Numbered from the stretch's first letter, positions 10,860-23,785 are shown. The stretch is 64,000 nt of DNA from Cacajao melanocephalus (GCA_963573385.1 CAUYLG010047351.1:1-64000), one strand, 5' to 3'. The notes: generated by a model not told the origin, from the letters alone. A program made the numbers and translations.

Positions 10860-11122
10860 CCTTGTTTGGCCAATGACATGTGCGACTTGAGGCCAAAGCC
10901 TTTAACTGCTGGCGCTCAACTCTCCATCCCTCCCGCAATCCTGCTTGCTGAAGGACGGGCTCCACCTGCTGATCCTGATGGAAAACGAGGTCGCATAATG
11001 CCCCCTGCCAACCTTACTGGACAGGCCGCACGTGCGAGAAACAAACCTTTGTTGTTTCAAACCACTGAAGTGCTCAAGTTGTTTGTTGCTGCAACAGACT
11101 TTAGTCTGTACTGACTAATATA
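10860..11122 (+). mobile_element. Ancient repeat with LTR-like 3' end
   Basis: TTTGGCCAATGACATGTGCG near the start and GTTGTTTCAAACCACTGAAG, TTGTTTGTTGCTGCAACAGA and ACTGACTAATA at the end match the order of a common ancient mammalian interspersed repeat whose name I cannot give. Strongly decayed. Confidence 0.45.
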
Positions 11123-11236
11123 TCCAGGATATTCTTTTGACATCCAGTGGCTAAATTCTACTTTTCAAGTAAAATCTGCTATGGAACACCTATATGTAAT
11201 TTATAAAAGCAGAGATGGTCTTGTTGAGGAGTGAGA

Positions 11237-11262
11237 TGGGGTGAGTGTGTGTGTGTGTGTAT
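11237..11262. repeat. (GT)n microsatellite
   Basis: Short GT run followed by a G-rich patch. Confidence 0.8.
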
Positions 11263-11874
11263 GGGGGTGGGGGAAGACTGAGATTCTTCTTCACCTTCTA
11301 CAAAAGCCCCTGATGCTCCTTTGCACCCTCTGCCCATTTCTCAGAACTCAAGCTGAAACCCTGTGATCTAGTCCAAACAAACCTTCCCAGCTAGGGTTTC
11401 ATTCAAAAGTCACAACTAGTGGCCTGTGAGCAGGGTCTGGGCACACACGCACATCTTACTTTGGTTCACAGAGTGTTTGAAAAGAATCTAAGACAACATT
11501 TACAGATTAGGAGATTACATGTAGAAGATGCATTCTAAAATTCCCTTGCTAAGGTGAAGGACGAGGAAACCCTGGGCCTCCACTGCTTCCCTTCCATTGC
11601 TATTTGTCATTGCACTTAACTGTCTGTTACATATAGAGAAATATTTCTGTTCCATGTCCCTATCGAAAGCGGGAAAGGATTGTGTTTTTCCAGAAGTAAG
11701 AGAAAGAGCGTACTTCTTTATGGAGTGCCCAATTCCCCTAAGTATTAAAGTGAAAGCTAGGGTCAATGTTTCCACTCCTCACTTCCCTCATTCATGTCAC
11801 CTGTGGCTTCTGATTGGCTTTAGAATGTGGGACATTTCTTCTCGCCTCTTACATCTACCTCTATGGTTTGACTT
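11263..11874. other. No recognised feature
   Basis: No gene or repeat I can support. Small open frames on both strands overlap each other and show no domain. Confidence 0.5.
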
Positions 11875-12058
11875 TGGGAAATGTGGTCCCTGGTCCACCT
11901 GGATCCAGGTTAGCTGAGATGCTCATGAAAAATGCAGATTGCAGGCTTCACTTCAGACCTACTGATTAGAGGTGGTGTGGTTTCTGCATGTTTCATAAGT
12001 GTCCTTTTCCCTTGACAATTCTTAGGCACAATTAACCTTGAGAATTACTGCTCTATGG
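11875..12058 (-). mobile_element. MER5A hAT-Charlie miniature transposon
   Basis: Read on the minus strand, it begins with a decayed AGTAATTCTCAAGGTTAAT (cf. CAGTGGTTCTCAAACTTTAG). The block CAGACCTACTGATTAGA and the AATGCAGATTGCAGGCTTC part fit, and the far end has ATGTGGTCCCTGGTCCACC. Nearly full length, old. Confidence 0.75.
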
Positions 12059-12444
12059 CTGAGGTCATCATATATTCAGAACCAAGTTCTACGTATGGGT
12101 AAAGAATTTTTACTCTCTTCTAGGTTTGAGAGAAGGTAGAATCTGGATGCCAAAATGCTATGATTTCTGAAATGGTGTCCGGGAATAATACAATGAATTA
12201 TTTGAAACCACAGCTGTTCCCAAGATGACAGATGAACTGAGCACTGAGTTGTCTTCTGAATGTTGCCCTCACTCTCCTCCTTCCCCACTTTTGTTCATGC
12301 AGTGTCTGCCAAAAGTTCTTCCGCCATGTTTCCTTATGAAATCTCATTTGTCTTTAAGGTGCAGCTGAAATGTGAATGAAAATTAAGCATCCTTACTATC
12401 ACCTAAACTCAGTGGTGTCAAAACCATCTTTTAGATTTTTTGAT

Positions 12445-13790
<1,346 letters not shown>

Positions 13791-14354
13791 CTGAATGCTC
13801 TTTTTTTAATGGTTGGCCTGTTTCCAGGAATCAGAAATCAGGCTTCAAACCCAGCCCAGATGTCCAAGTGGTCGTTTGACTTATCTGTCATCTGCAACTC
13901 TCTCCCTTCTGCTTCATACTCCATGCCTCTCATATGCTGGAGAAATTGGTCATTTGATACAGCATCTCACATTCTAAATTTGTACAAGGCACAGTGGCTT
14001 CTTGGGCCATGGGTTGTGTGGGTCTATGAACCAAAGGGACAGGGTTCGGGCAGACAGGGGTTTCCTTCAGGTAGCCTGGCCTCAACCACAGCCGCATCCT
14101 GAGGTTGAGGATATAACACCATGATATAGATATAACATCATGTTTCTAAGATGCAGCTGTCCTGGGGAAACACTGTTAGCGACATGAGAGAGAAAGTGAT
14201 GTTTTAGTTTTCAGCCATGTGAGAAGAAATACCTTGATCACTGAATCATGTGGGCATACAAGCTTTTTTATGAGTTGTGCTAAAAACTGCTTTTCGTGGA
14301 TCACATGAAGCAACTCTGAAATGAGTTATCCTGATCGTCATTGCTGCTAATAAT
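13791..14354. other. No recognised feature
   Basis: Single-copy-like sequence after the L1 edge. No gene seen. Confidence 0.45.
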
Positions 14355-14500
14355 GTCAATTTTGTGCCATGCACTGCACATGTTTATCATTAGTCAATTG
14401 ATGAAATCTGCAGTCTTTGGGCAAAACACTACTCCTATCCCCACATTCTAGCTGAGGATCCTGAGACATAAAGAGATTAAGAAACAGTGAACCAAGTCAA
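14355..14500 (-). mobile_element. MIR SINE fragment
   Basis: CCTATCCCCACATTCTAGCT then GAGGATCCTGAGACATAAAG and AGATTAAGAAACAGTGA follow the MIR core in reverse. Diverged, edges uncertain. Confidence 0.5.
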
Positions 14501-14997
14501 TGACTGTATTTTCTCTAAGCTCATGAACACGTTTGGCTGTGCAGAAAATGAGCAACATCAAAAGGAGAGCTTCTAGAAGTAAATATAATTGATGGTAAAA
14601 GATCCTTTCTAACCAACCCTGGGAAATTAGCAGTTTCCCAGTGCCCCCAGCTACTTGCCTTCCCACCCCTCCTCTTCCTAAGCCACATCCCCTGACTCTA
14701 GAATCTTTTCCCACATTAAAAAAATGGGATACTGTGAGCTGTCATTTATGTGCATTGATTGGTAGGGATGAGAGTAGCAAGAGTACCCTGGAGGAAGAGG
14801 CCAGTAACAAGCAGGAAAGAGAGAAATGGGGGATTTGGGAGTAGCACCCTTCTGAGTACCAGTGCATTTATGGAAAGACAGTAGTTAGAGCACCGTGTTT
14901 TCGGCTAGGACCAATTCTGGTGGAGCAGTGTCGGTTGGTGAGGCCATGAGGTGGCTCTGATCCATGCCCTAGGGTGAATGTGCAGATGGACAGGTGT
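14501..14997. other. No recognised feature
   Basis: No repeat or gene I can support. Confidence 0.45.
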
Positions 14998-15215
14998 GGA
15001 ATGGTTATGAGTATGTGCTCTGGAGTAGAAGACGCTGGATAAAAAGCCTGACTCCACACTTAGTCGGTGCTTGACACTGGGGACCTCGATTAATTGCTTT
15101 AACCTTCACTTTCTTCATTTTAATTTTGGGAGGAGAATAGCACTTAACTTCATGCATTGGTGGTGAGGACTGAGTTAGATGACACATATCCAATGTTAAG
15201 CACCATGTCTGATAG
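14998..15215 (+). mobile_element. MIR SINE
   Basis: Forward MIR: GTGCTCTGGAGTAGAAGACG, CTGACTCCACACTTAG, AATTGCTTTAACCTTCACTT, TGGTGAGGACTGAGTTAGAT and TTAAGCACCATGTCTGATA are in the right order and spacing. Confidence 0.75.
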
Positions 15216-15519
15216 AAACTTCTTCATAAGTTGGAAATCTTATGATTTTATGGTTGACGAAGGAACTGTTGCAGTGACTTTCAGGGTGTATCTTTTGGCC
15301 CAAGGCTAACAACAGTTGTGTATTATCAATGCAAACTGATCTCCCATGTAGAGAAGGGAGATGGGATCCGGAAGGCTGGGGTGCTACTTGCAATACTAGG
15401 TTGGCTAAAAAGAAAGTAGAACGGGAGGGGGCTGCTGCTGCACCACAGGGTCTGGATGAATTTATGGCTGTCATTCCGAATATTTTAGCCTTTTCTGAAT
15501 AAGTTATAGAAAAGTCTTT
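15216..15519. other. No recognised feature
   Basis: Unclassified sequence between two MIR-like elements. Confidence 0.45.
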
Positions 15520-15640
15520 TATACGATAGCCAACACTCATGAACTTTTGTTTGCTAGTCACTCTGTTCTTTCTGTGGATTATTCAGGTCATTCTCACAAC
15601 AAATATATGGGGTAAGTACCATTTTTATCCTAAATAACCT
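15520..15640 (-). mobile_element. MIR or L2 end fragment
   Basis: On +: CCAACACTCATGAAC, GGATTATTCAGGTCATTCTC and ACAACAAATATATGGGGTAA resemble the reverse of a MIR/L2 3' end. It lies directly before the next MIR. Confidence 0.45.
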
Positions 15641-15842
15641 TTGCCACCACTGCACTAAGGCTTTTACATGTTTCAACTTATTTAATGGTTGCCACGGCCC
15701 CAGGAGGTAGAGACTTATTAATTACCCCAACTTTACAGAGGCTTATGGAGGTGAGGGGCTGAAGTCAGGGGGCTATGGGGTGGCCTAGTCTAGCTGGGTT
15801 CTAAGGCATCCACTCTGCCCCAGGGCCCTGCTTCCAGAGCCT
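15641..15842 (-). mobile_element. MIR SINE
   Basis: Reverse MIR: TTTTACATGTTTCAACTTAT, TTACCCCAACTTTACAGAGG, then GCTGAAGTCAGGGGGCTATG and GCTGGGTTCTAAGGCA. Colinear with the consensus over about 200 bp. Confidence 0.7.
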
Positions 15843-16321
15843 CTATGTCTCTATGAAGGTCACAACCAGAAGCAGTCCAGTCTGAGGTTGCTGTTTTAAG
15901 AAACGTTGCAAACATCATTCATTGCACCACAGGGTGGCCGCAACACCAAATCAAATGTGAGAATTCTTTTAGAATCCACTGTGAGAAAAGCCTGCTTCCC
16001 CCAGGAATCCATAGGCTTCTATTCTGATAATGATGATTATGTCACTGCCAGAGTCCCCTTCAGCCTTGATCATTGAGACACCCTAGGCTGGAGGAAAGCA
16101 TTGAAGAACCTCTGTGGTCAACCTAATTCTTTGCTGTATCCATGATCTGGATTTTCAGCCTTGACTTCCAGTTTATTATGATAGTGTTAGCTCTGTTCTT
16201 CTTGCATGAGGAAAGCTATTCATATATTTAAAAAGCTGTATCAATGATACAGGCGTAGAGACAGAAGATGGGACTTTTTATAGTTAGAGATCAAAAAACT
16301 ATAAGATATTCAATAACTTAG
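15843..16321. other. No recognised feature
   Basis: No gene or repeat I can support. Confidence 0.45.
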
Positions 16322-16650
16322 AGGCTAACGATCCTAAATATATATGCACCCAATACAGGAACATCCAGATACATAAAGCAGGTTCTTAATGACTTACAAA
16401 AAGACTTAGACTCCCACACAGTAATGGGAGACTTTAACATTATACTGTCAATATTAGACAGATCAACGAGATAGAAAATTAACAAGGATATCCAGGACTT
16501 GAACTCAGACCTGAAACAAGTAAACTTAACAATTATTTACAGAACTCTCTACCCCAAATCCACAAAACATACATTTTTCTCAGTATCACATTACACCTAT
16601 TTTAAAAGGGACCACATAATTGGAAGTAAATCACTCCTCAGCAATTGCAT
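16322..16650 (+). mobile_element. Internal L1 ORF2 fragment (endonuclease part)
   Basis: Matches the endonuclease-coding part of an L1PB/PA-type ORF2 and is paralogous to about 533-865 of the L1 at the left edge. It runs from GATCCTAAATATATATGCAC to ATCACTCCTCAGCAATTGCA. It has neither an L1 5' end nor a 3' UTR or A-tail, so it is truncated at both ends. Stops interrupt the frame. Confidence 0.9.
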
Positions 16651-16781
16651 AGCATTTCACAGGTTTAAATAACATATTGGTTGGCTGCTTGTTTGTTATT
16701 TTCACCCCTTATTCCTTCCTGTCTCCATTGTTAAGCACAATTATTGGCATAAAAGAGGTTTTTAATACCCATTTTTAGACT

Positions 16782-16920
16782 GCATTCTAGCCTGGGCAAT
16801 AGAACAAGAATCCAGTTCTCTCTCCCTCTTTCTCTTCCTCTTTCTTTCTCTCTTACATTCTTTTTTCTTCTTCTTTCTTTCACTCTTTCTTTTTTCTTTT
16901 CTCTCTTTTTCTTTCTTTAA
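16782..16920. repeat. Alu 3'-end scrap joined to a polypyrimidine tract
   Basis: GACTGCATTCTAGCCTGGGC and AATAGAACAAGAATCC (16778-16814) look like the last part of an Alu on +. Instead of an A-tail a CT-rich tract (16816-16918) follows. Confidence 0.6.
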
Positions 16921-18810
16921 AAAAAATAATAATCCATATGCCAAAGCAGCATATTTTGAGGTCATACATTCTGAACCTGTTATTGAGTTGCATTCTTCAC
17001 CTACTCCTCTTCTCCTCCTTCATTTTCTTGTTGTGGAAAGGAGTGGAGTAATTATACTTAAGTTTATCCTTTTGTAGCATTGGTGCCAAAACTGCTTGGA
17101 TCAAAATAAATTGTTAGGAAACAAAATTGCTGTTTTTGTTTGGTTATCTCCAAAAGTAAAAATTCAAGTAAAACAGGTTTACTTGAGAGATGCCATAATA
17201 TTCCAATAGGGGAACAAAAAGTAAAGGCAGACGGCAAAGGGTGTGCTGCCAAGCCAGCTACCACTGTGGGTTCCTGGAACTTGACTCCACTGGTAAACTT
17301 CATGGAGTAAAGCATGCAACACATGGCTAAGATTTATCTTACCTGAAATATGAGAAAACTGAAGAACATATATATAGACCAAATTTCTTTAGTCATGAAT
17401 GGAAGGTTCTTGGTGGTAGGGAAGTAAAGCAGTGTCTGTGCTTTCTCATCTCAGGGAAGATTTCTTCTGCAGAAGGCAGAGATGTTTGTAGACAAATGCC
17501 TTCTAAATTTTATTGACCAAAGTTTAAAACTACTAGAGATATTATGACTGATGTCTTGAGAATGTAGCAAAGCAGTGTCCAGCATTAAGAGGAAATCTAG
17601 AATTGGGAGTTAGAAGTTATGTTGGTGGGCACTGAAGTAGTAAGGACAGGAGGCTATGGACAGGGCATGCATGGTGTCTACTAGAAGTTATGTTAAAATT
17701 TCACATATAGCATATTAGTCTATATAGTAGGGTTTTTTAAATTAAAAGATGCAGTATTTATCAGAATCTAGAACGTTGAAGGTGATCAACTAATCTACTC
17801 TTTTTTCTTTTCTAATTCTGCCCTTATGAAATTGAATAGAATCGGCCAAATTTTTGCAACTGCCCAAAGAAATAATCTGGAATTCCTTAAGCCTTCAGTT
17901 TCTTCTCAGTTCCTAACATGAGATTTTAATTTATAAGAGCTGAGAGAGCCGATGTTCAGGTTTAAAGCCCCATAGTAACTAGAAAGCTATGAAGCATACA
18001 TTTCTTCTTTCTATGAAGTTCACATTATCTTGTAATTCAGATTTAAATCATAACATTATAATAAGAAAATGCAGAGGAGATTCAGTTATGGCAACTATTA
18101 CACTGAATTTCAAAATAGCCTGTTTTTGATATTAATAAAAGTTACTACCCAAAATATTCTTGCTTCCACCCCTTTCCTTAAAACTTGTATGATGAATTGT
18201 ATCGCCTGCAAGAAAACACTTGGTGTGGTGTCAGAGGTATAGGTGAGCACAAGGACTCTGTGAGATATATCTCCCACGTACCTTTATTATACGTAAAAAC
18301 AGTGAAAGAATGTCATTGGGAATGCAGTTGGTTAAGCATTGACTTAAGATTTCTTTGGTTTTGGCCCAAAATTATTTATAAGAAGCAGAGTATTTCTGTG
18401 ATTGATATTGCTCAATAATAGTCTTTAGTGACAATTACTAGGCAGTCCAGTTATTGCTACCTCTACTCAGATAGTGAATGTGCATTTTGTTTTGTATTTA
18501 AAAGGTACTTTCTTTGGAGTAGTGGCCACTGACCTTCCTAACTGGATTATTTGCTAGTAAGAACTATTTTCATGATGAAAGCAAGATGTACCAAAGAAAC
18601 ATTTGCATACAAATATATTTTTTTCATCTCTTTATCTCATTATTTTCCTTCTAAGAAAAAATTCTCAATCTAATATGCATAAATGCTTCTGTATATATCT
18701 AAATCTTCTGTCATACAGCTGCATTCAGAATCAGAAATCAGAAATGGTTAGATCTACATATCAAAGTTGCTGTGTTCTTCTGTGCTAAATAGGTGCTTTA
18801 CTGCAAAAGA
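16921..18810. other. No recognised feature
   Basis: About 1.9 kb of AT-rich sequence without a repeat I can name. Open frames up to 86 codons occur on both strands and look like chance. Confidence 0.45.
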
Positions 18811-18821
18811 AAAGTATATAT

Positions 18822-19133
<312 letters not shown>

Positions 19134-19145
19134 AAAGTAGATATG

Positions 19146-19939
19146 ATTAAAAAAAAAAAAAAAGGCTACAATTTTGAGAAAAGGCAATGTGGAAGAATCC
19201 TAATGTTCAAACTCCAACATCACCTAAGACAGGAAGAAAAGTTGATGGGTGACCTGAAGGTTTACAACTGTCACTGTGTGATCCTCCAGTTTATTCAGTA
19301 CTATGAGAAATTAGGCAAAATCAAAGTGCCCAAATTTTATCTTAATTCTGGGGAAAGTGAAGGTCTAGAATTGAAATAAAATACAAGCACAAATTTCAAG
19401 GAGAAAAGATTGGGATTGGTGGTTTATTTAAATTACTGACATAAATTTAGTGATTTTTGTATTTAGAAAACAATCCTCTGTAATAAAATCACTACAAAAT
19501 GCAAGTATGGCTTAATAGCATTTAATTACATTATTAGTTCCATTTAATTAAATATCCATGTTTTTAATAAAGTCAACTTTAAAGGTTTGAGAGTAAGTTA
19601 GCAAATTAAAGCTCTGCAAACTGGTATGCAAGATGAATTGCACCACTGGGGGTCTGGGTATGAAATGAGGCAGCTGGTAACTAGGTTCTTTAATAACAAA
19701 GGTTATATACCTCAAAGCTAGCTAGACTATTCAGCTTCTAGCACAGTGCTTTCCTTGTACAGCATATGGACTTAAAGATTAAATGATGAATGATGAAACA
19801 TTTTTGACTGGACTTTCCTTAGTGAAAAAGAAGCATCTGCAAAAGACAGGTTACTAGGTAAAGTAACTTTAAGGGTAAACTGAAAGCTGCCTGGCTTGTG
19901 GACCTGAAGGTTTATCTATTGCTGCTTGAAATTATATAG
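19146..19939. other. No recognised feature
   Basis: AT-rich sequence with an A14 run at 19150. No gene or named repeat. Confidence 0.45.
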
Positions 19940-19990
19940 GTGTGTATATGTATATATGTGTATGTGTATTTGTGCGTGTTTACGTATCTC
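19940..19990. repeat. Imperfect (TG)n/(TATG)n
   Basis: Alternating TGTATATG-like repeats. Confidence 0.7.
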
Positions 19991-20047
19991 TACCACAACA
20001 TACTATCAAATGTAAGTGAATTAGTTTCTTTTGTTTTCCTCCACATA

Positions 20048-20102
20048 TTAGGTTGGTGCAAAAGTAATGGCAAAAAACACAATTACTTTTGCACCAACCT
20101 AA
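20048..20102. mobile_element. MADE1 mariner miniature element, 55 bp
   Basis: Starts TTAGGTTGGTGCAAAAG and ends CTTTTGCACCAACCTAA. The two ends are perfect inverted repeats over 21 bp around a 13-nt loop (GGCAAAAAACACA). TA on both sides (20046-20047 and 20103-20104) is the mariner target duplication. The usual element is 80 bp, so this copy lacks 25 bp in the centre. MADE1 copies are the source of the miR-548 family, but this one has a much shorter stem. Confidence 0.95.
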
Positions 20103-20256
20103 TATTTTTGTTTCTCTCTTTCATACTATATTTAAGTAAGTGTCTCATTTGTGCTTTCTTGCCTTAGGGAAGGTTTGTGTCTTGGCAGAAGGCAGAGGTC
20201 CCTATAGGCACTTTCTTTTCTTTCTTTTTTTTACAAATGTTTAAAATCATTAAAGA

Positions 20257-20551
<295 letters not shown>

Positions 20552-20567
20552 AAAATCATTGAAGAGG

Positions 20568-21197
20568 TTATGATTTGATTTGTGTTATGAACACCTAGGA
20601 ACATAGATTTTGAGGAACAGAGAAGTGACTGTAAAATAAATATTCAGAAAGAGAAATTCACATCAGGTTAAAAATACTCCTGCAGAGTGGATATAGGATA
20701 TCTTGAAAATGAGAGGCTAGGGAGGAATTCTAGGCCTTAAGACTCCTGCAACACAAAACTAATTTATGCCTCAATTATTACATGGAAGCAACAGAGCTGG
20801 TGGACTTGACGGGACCAGGTGAACCAAAAGTGTGTTTTTTTGCCAGTGCCGTCCCATCACCAATGTTCACAAGAGTGAAGAGGTGGAGAGAGGCAGCGTA
20901 AGTGATGACTGAAGTTACAGTCCTGCATGCCTGTATATGTAGAGGCTTGGAGTCACATTTCGTTTGGCAAGAGTTTTATTTCTGTTGTCTGAATCATGTT
21001 TTTTTCCCTCTCTAGTATATCATGATCTGCTGCAAAGAAAAATTTACCTACTACTAAAATCCCTTCCTTTTTGTCACTCTCCAACTATTTCTCTAATCCT
21101 TTGATTTCTTCCACATTGCTTTCTAAAACAAAATCAAAAACAAAAGCAGCAGTTGCTTTCTCCACATCCCCACCTTCTTTTTGCTTTCGACTTACTT
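20568..21197. other. No recognised repeat; may hold the 3' part of the next feature
   Basis: Unclassified. If the antisense frame at 21198-21443 is a processed pseudogene, some of this stretch could be its former 3' UTR. Confidence 0.35.
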
Positions 21198-21443
21198 TTA
21201 GTCTGATTTGTTCACACCACTTTTACACACATTAAAGTCACTGGGGTTCTTTTTCTTGTCAAATGCAATTTTCAATTCTCTCTTCTTAACTGAACAGTTC
21301 TCTAAGTGCCAGTCAACACATTTGACTTTTATTTTTTCTTGAAATGCTGCTTTATGGGCTTTTAAATGCTCTTGGTTTTCTGCCAGTCTTCTGCATGTCT
21401 CCTTTAAGTCCTTAGTTATCACCTGCACTTTTGTTAAAGCTTT
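21198..21443 (-). pseudogene. Antisense coiled-coil-like reading frame, unidentified
   Basis: A minus-strand frame is open for about 80 codons ending in TAA at 21198. Its product is rich in K, E and L with runs such as LKETCRRLAENQEHLKAHKA and FQEKIKVKC, and later VKKRELKIAFDKKKNPSDF. This is the texture of a coiled-coil protein rather than chance translation of AT-rich DNA. There is no Kozak-type ATG at the start (first codon after a stop is TTC; the nearest in-frame start-like codon is GTG). I do not recognise the gene. A processed pseudogene scrap, a transposon-encoded protein or chance remain possible. Confidence 0.3.
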
Positions 21444-21534
21444 GAATTATTCGAATTATTACGATGCTTTCTTCACTTATTTCCTTTGTATTTTGGCTTA
21501 TCATACTATGTGGGCTTCCTGGCTTATAGATATT

Positions 21535-21720
21535 AATTCTTATTAGAAGAATGGGCCATGGACTGTAAGCTGATGCTGCCACTTGACCTCTTTGACTTTA
21601 TTTTACCATTTAAGCAATGGGCAAAGAAAGGGATAACTTCATTGTCTGGGCCTGTTGATCCTGAGTATGAAGAGAACATTTTTAACCTTCAGACCAGAGA
21701 GGATTCTGGGTAAGCCTAGA
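21535..21720 (+). pseudogene. Possible ERV-L internal scrap with dUTPase-like motif
   Basis: On + one frame reads KKGITSLSGPVDPEYEENI, resembling the dUTPase motif of the G-(V/x)-V/I-D-x-(D/E)-Y-x-x-x-I type. ERVL-class elements carry dUTPase after integrase. A run LMLPLDLFDF lies upstream and TAA at 21708-21710 ends the frame. Identification is tentative and no LTR was found next to it. Confidence 0.35.
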
Positions 21721-21829
21721 GAATTCTTAGAGCACTTCCTTAAAACTCTGCTATTGCAGGGTAAATTGTAAAGATAGCCTATGGTTAAAAGATGAATTTA
21801 AGCACATTAGAACTTAACATGTTTATTTC

Positions 21830-22200
21830 AACATTCAAACATTTACAAATGGGGCAGGACTAGACTGCAGGGGTTCAGCGGTCCACAGAAAAGGCAGGAG
21901 GGGAAAACTTTTATAAGGTGTTGGAGGAAGCAAGACATAGAAAATATTTGATTAGTTAAAATGGAAATTCCCTAGTTAGAGGCTAGTTGGCAGTTTCTGA
22001 TTGATAAAGCTTAAGTTTTGTTTCTTGGCTGAACACATTCACTCTGAGTTAGGTTTTGTTTTGCTTATGTTGGGACGCAACGTACTGGGGCCATCTCAAC
22101 CTGATGGCTTCCCAAGTAATTTTTTTTTACATTATAACAGCCTGAAAAATAGCTCTACTAATGGCTCAGACCTTCAGACCTTTCCAGAATAAAAGTTAGA
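21830..22200. mobile_element. Possible ERV-derived sequence, unassigned
   Basis: Parts such as GGGGTTCAGCGGTCCACAG, CTTTTATAAGGTGTTGGAGG and CATTATAACAGCCTGAAAAA have the feel of endogenous retroviral DNA, but I could not place them in a named family or orient them. Confidence 0.3.
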
Positions 22201-22290
22201 CTCTCTCCCCTAAGAAAAGACTTCAACCAGCCTTATAGCTGGCTGAAAGTAAAGAGAATGAATATCTGGTTTGGATAGTAAGGGGAAAAA

Positions 22291-22319
22291 TACACACACA
22301 CACACACACACACACACTC
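22291..22319. repeat. (CA)n microsatellite
   Basis: About 14 CA units without interruption. Confidence 0.95.
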
Positions 22320-22447
22320 TTAAGTACCAACTATGGCTACATATCCAGATGCAAACATGACAACTGTAAAAGGTATGCAGTTTTCTTCCTTGATTATTTT
22401 TTATTAAATATACTGACCAACTCACTTCTCATCTTCTTTTCCTACTA

Positions 22448-22863
22448 CAGTTGACCCTTGAACAATACAGGGGCTAGGTGTGTCAGACCTCCTGTGAGAT
22501 CAAAATTTTTGTATAAATGTTTTAACTCTTCAAAGCCTACTGTTGACTAGAAGCTTTACTGTTAACATAAACAGTTAATTAACACATATTTTGCTTTTTA
22601 TAGGTGTTCTATACCGTATTCCTACAAGAAAGTGAGCTAGGGAAGAATGTTACGAAGACAATTATGAGGAAAAAATCATTTATTATTCATTAAGTGGAAG
22701 TGAATCATCATAAAGATCTTCACTCCTGTCACCTGCACACTGAGGAGGCTGAAGAAGGGAAGGAAGAAGAGGGGTTGGTGTTGATGTCTCAGGGATGCCA
22801 GAGGCAAAAGAAAATATAAGTGCACCTATATGATTTAAACCTATGTTGTTCAAGGGTCACCTG
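22448..22863 (-). mobile_element. Tigger1/MER2-type DNA transposon
   Basis: Ends are CAGTTGACCCTTGAACAATA and, inverted, TTGTTCAAGGGTCACCTG. TA lies at both sides (22446-22447 and 22864-22865), the target duplication of Tc1/mariner transposons. The minus strand still encodes the Tigger transposase C-terminus, read here as SEDLYDDSLPLNE followed by a stop near 22682. At 416 bp it is an internally deleted copy without catalytic domain. Confidence 0.92.
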
Positions 22864-22865
22864 TA

Positions 22866-23094
22866 TTTTATGTAAAATATTCTAGTGTTGGTTAAGCCCC
22901 TAATTCAGTTTTTAAGTTAAGGATTTTAAGTGGGATTGTGATTAATCTAATGAAGTAATGAATATCACACAGAGATATATAGAATGACTTACAGATGACT
23001 GTGGCTTACCTTTTATGTGAAAAAGTGCTTTTTTTTTTCAAGGTACAGGAGCACTATGTTAGGCTGAGAGAAAATATTGCTTTTTCTTTAACTT
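22866..23094. other. No recognised feature
   Basis: Short unclassified AT-rich stretch before the L1 on the minus strand. Confidence 0.4.
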
Positions 23095-23785
23095 AAGTGA
23101 GAAACAGTATATATAAATCAAACAGCACCCATTTAAATTGCAGAATTCGATCTATTTTCACAGTTGTATATACCTGTGAAACTGTAATTACATACTCTAT
23201 AGTCAAAACTTTTTTTTAAATTACAACTAAAATACTTCTTATGTCCATTTGTAGTCTATTCCTCCCTCTTCCCACTGCCAAAGACAACCAGTTATCTGCT
23301 TTTTGCTAGTATTCTTTAATTGCACTTTCTAAAATCTTATATAAATGTGACCATTTAATAAGTATTTTGTGTGTCTAGCTTCTTTTACTCAGCACAATAA
23401 TTTTGAGAGTTATCCATGTTACTCTGTATATCAGTAGTTAGTTGTTTTTATTTCTGAGTAAAATTCCATTGTCTGAGTATACCACAATATATCTGTTTAC
23501 CTGTTGATGGACATTTGGCCCATTTCCATTATTTTGCTATTGTGAATAAAGCTATCATCAACTTTTTCCATAATTTGTTATGCAGAAATATGTTTTTGTT
23601 TAATATCCAGGAGTAAAATGTCTCCATCCAATGTAGGTTTATGTTGAACTTTTGAGGAAACTGTTAACCAGTTTCCAAAATGATTATACCATTTCACATT
23701 CCCACAAGCATTGTGAGTTACAATTGTTATATAACCTCATCCACACTTGGTATAGTCAAGTGTTTTTAATTTCTTTTCTTTCTTT

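Noticed and set aside
14998..15215. tRNA-like sequence
   Set aside because: The tRNA-like part belongs to a MIR SINE head and does not fold as a tRNA gene.
20048..20102. Functional miR-548-type precursor
   Set aside because: The stem is only 21 bp with a small loop, much shorter than precursors from 80-bp MADE1. No expression evidence is available.
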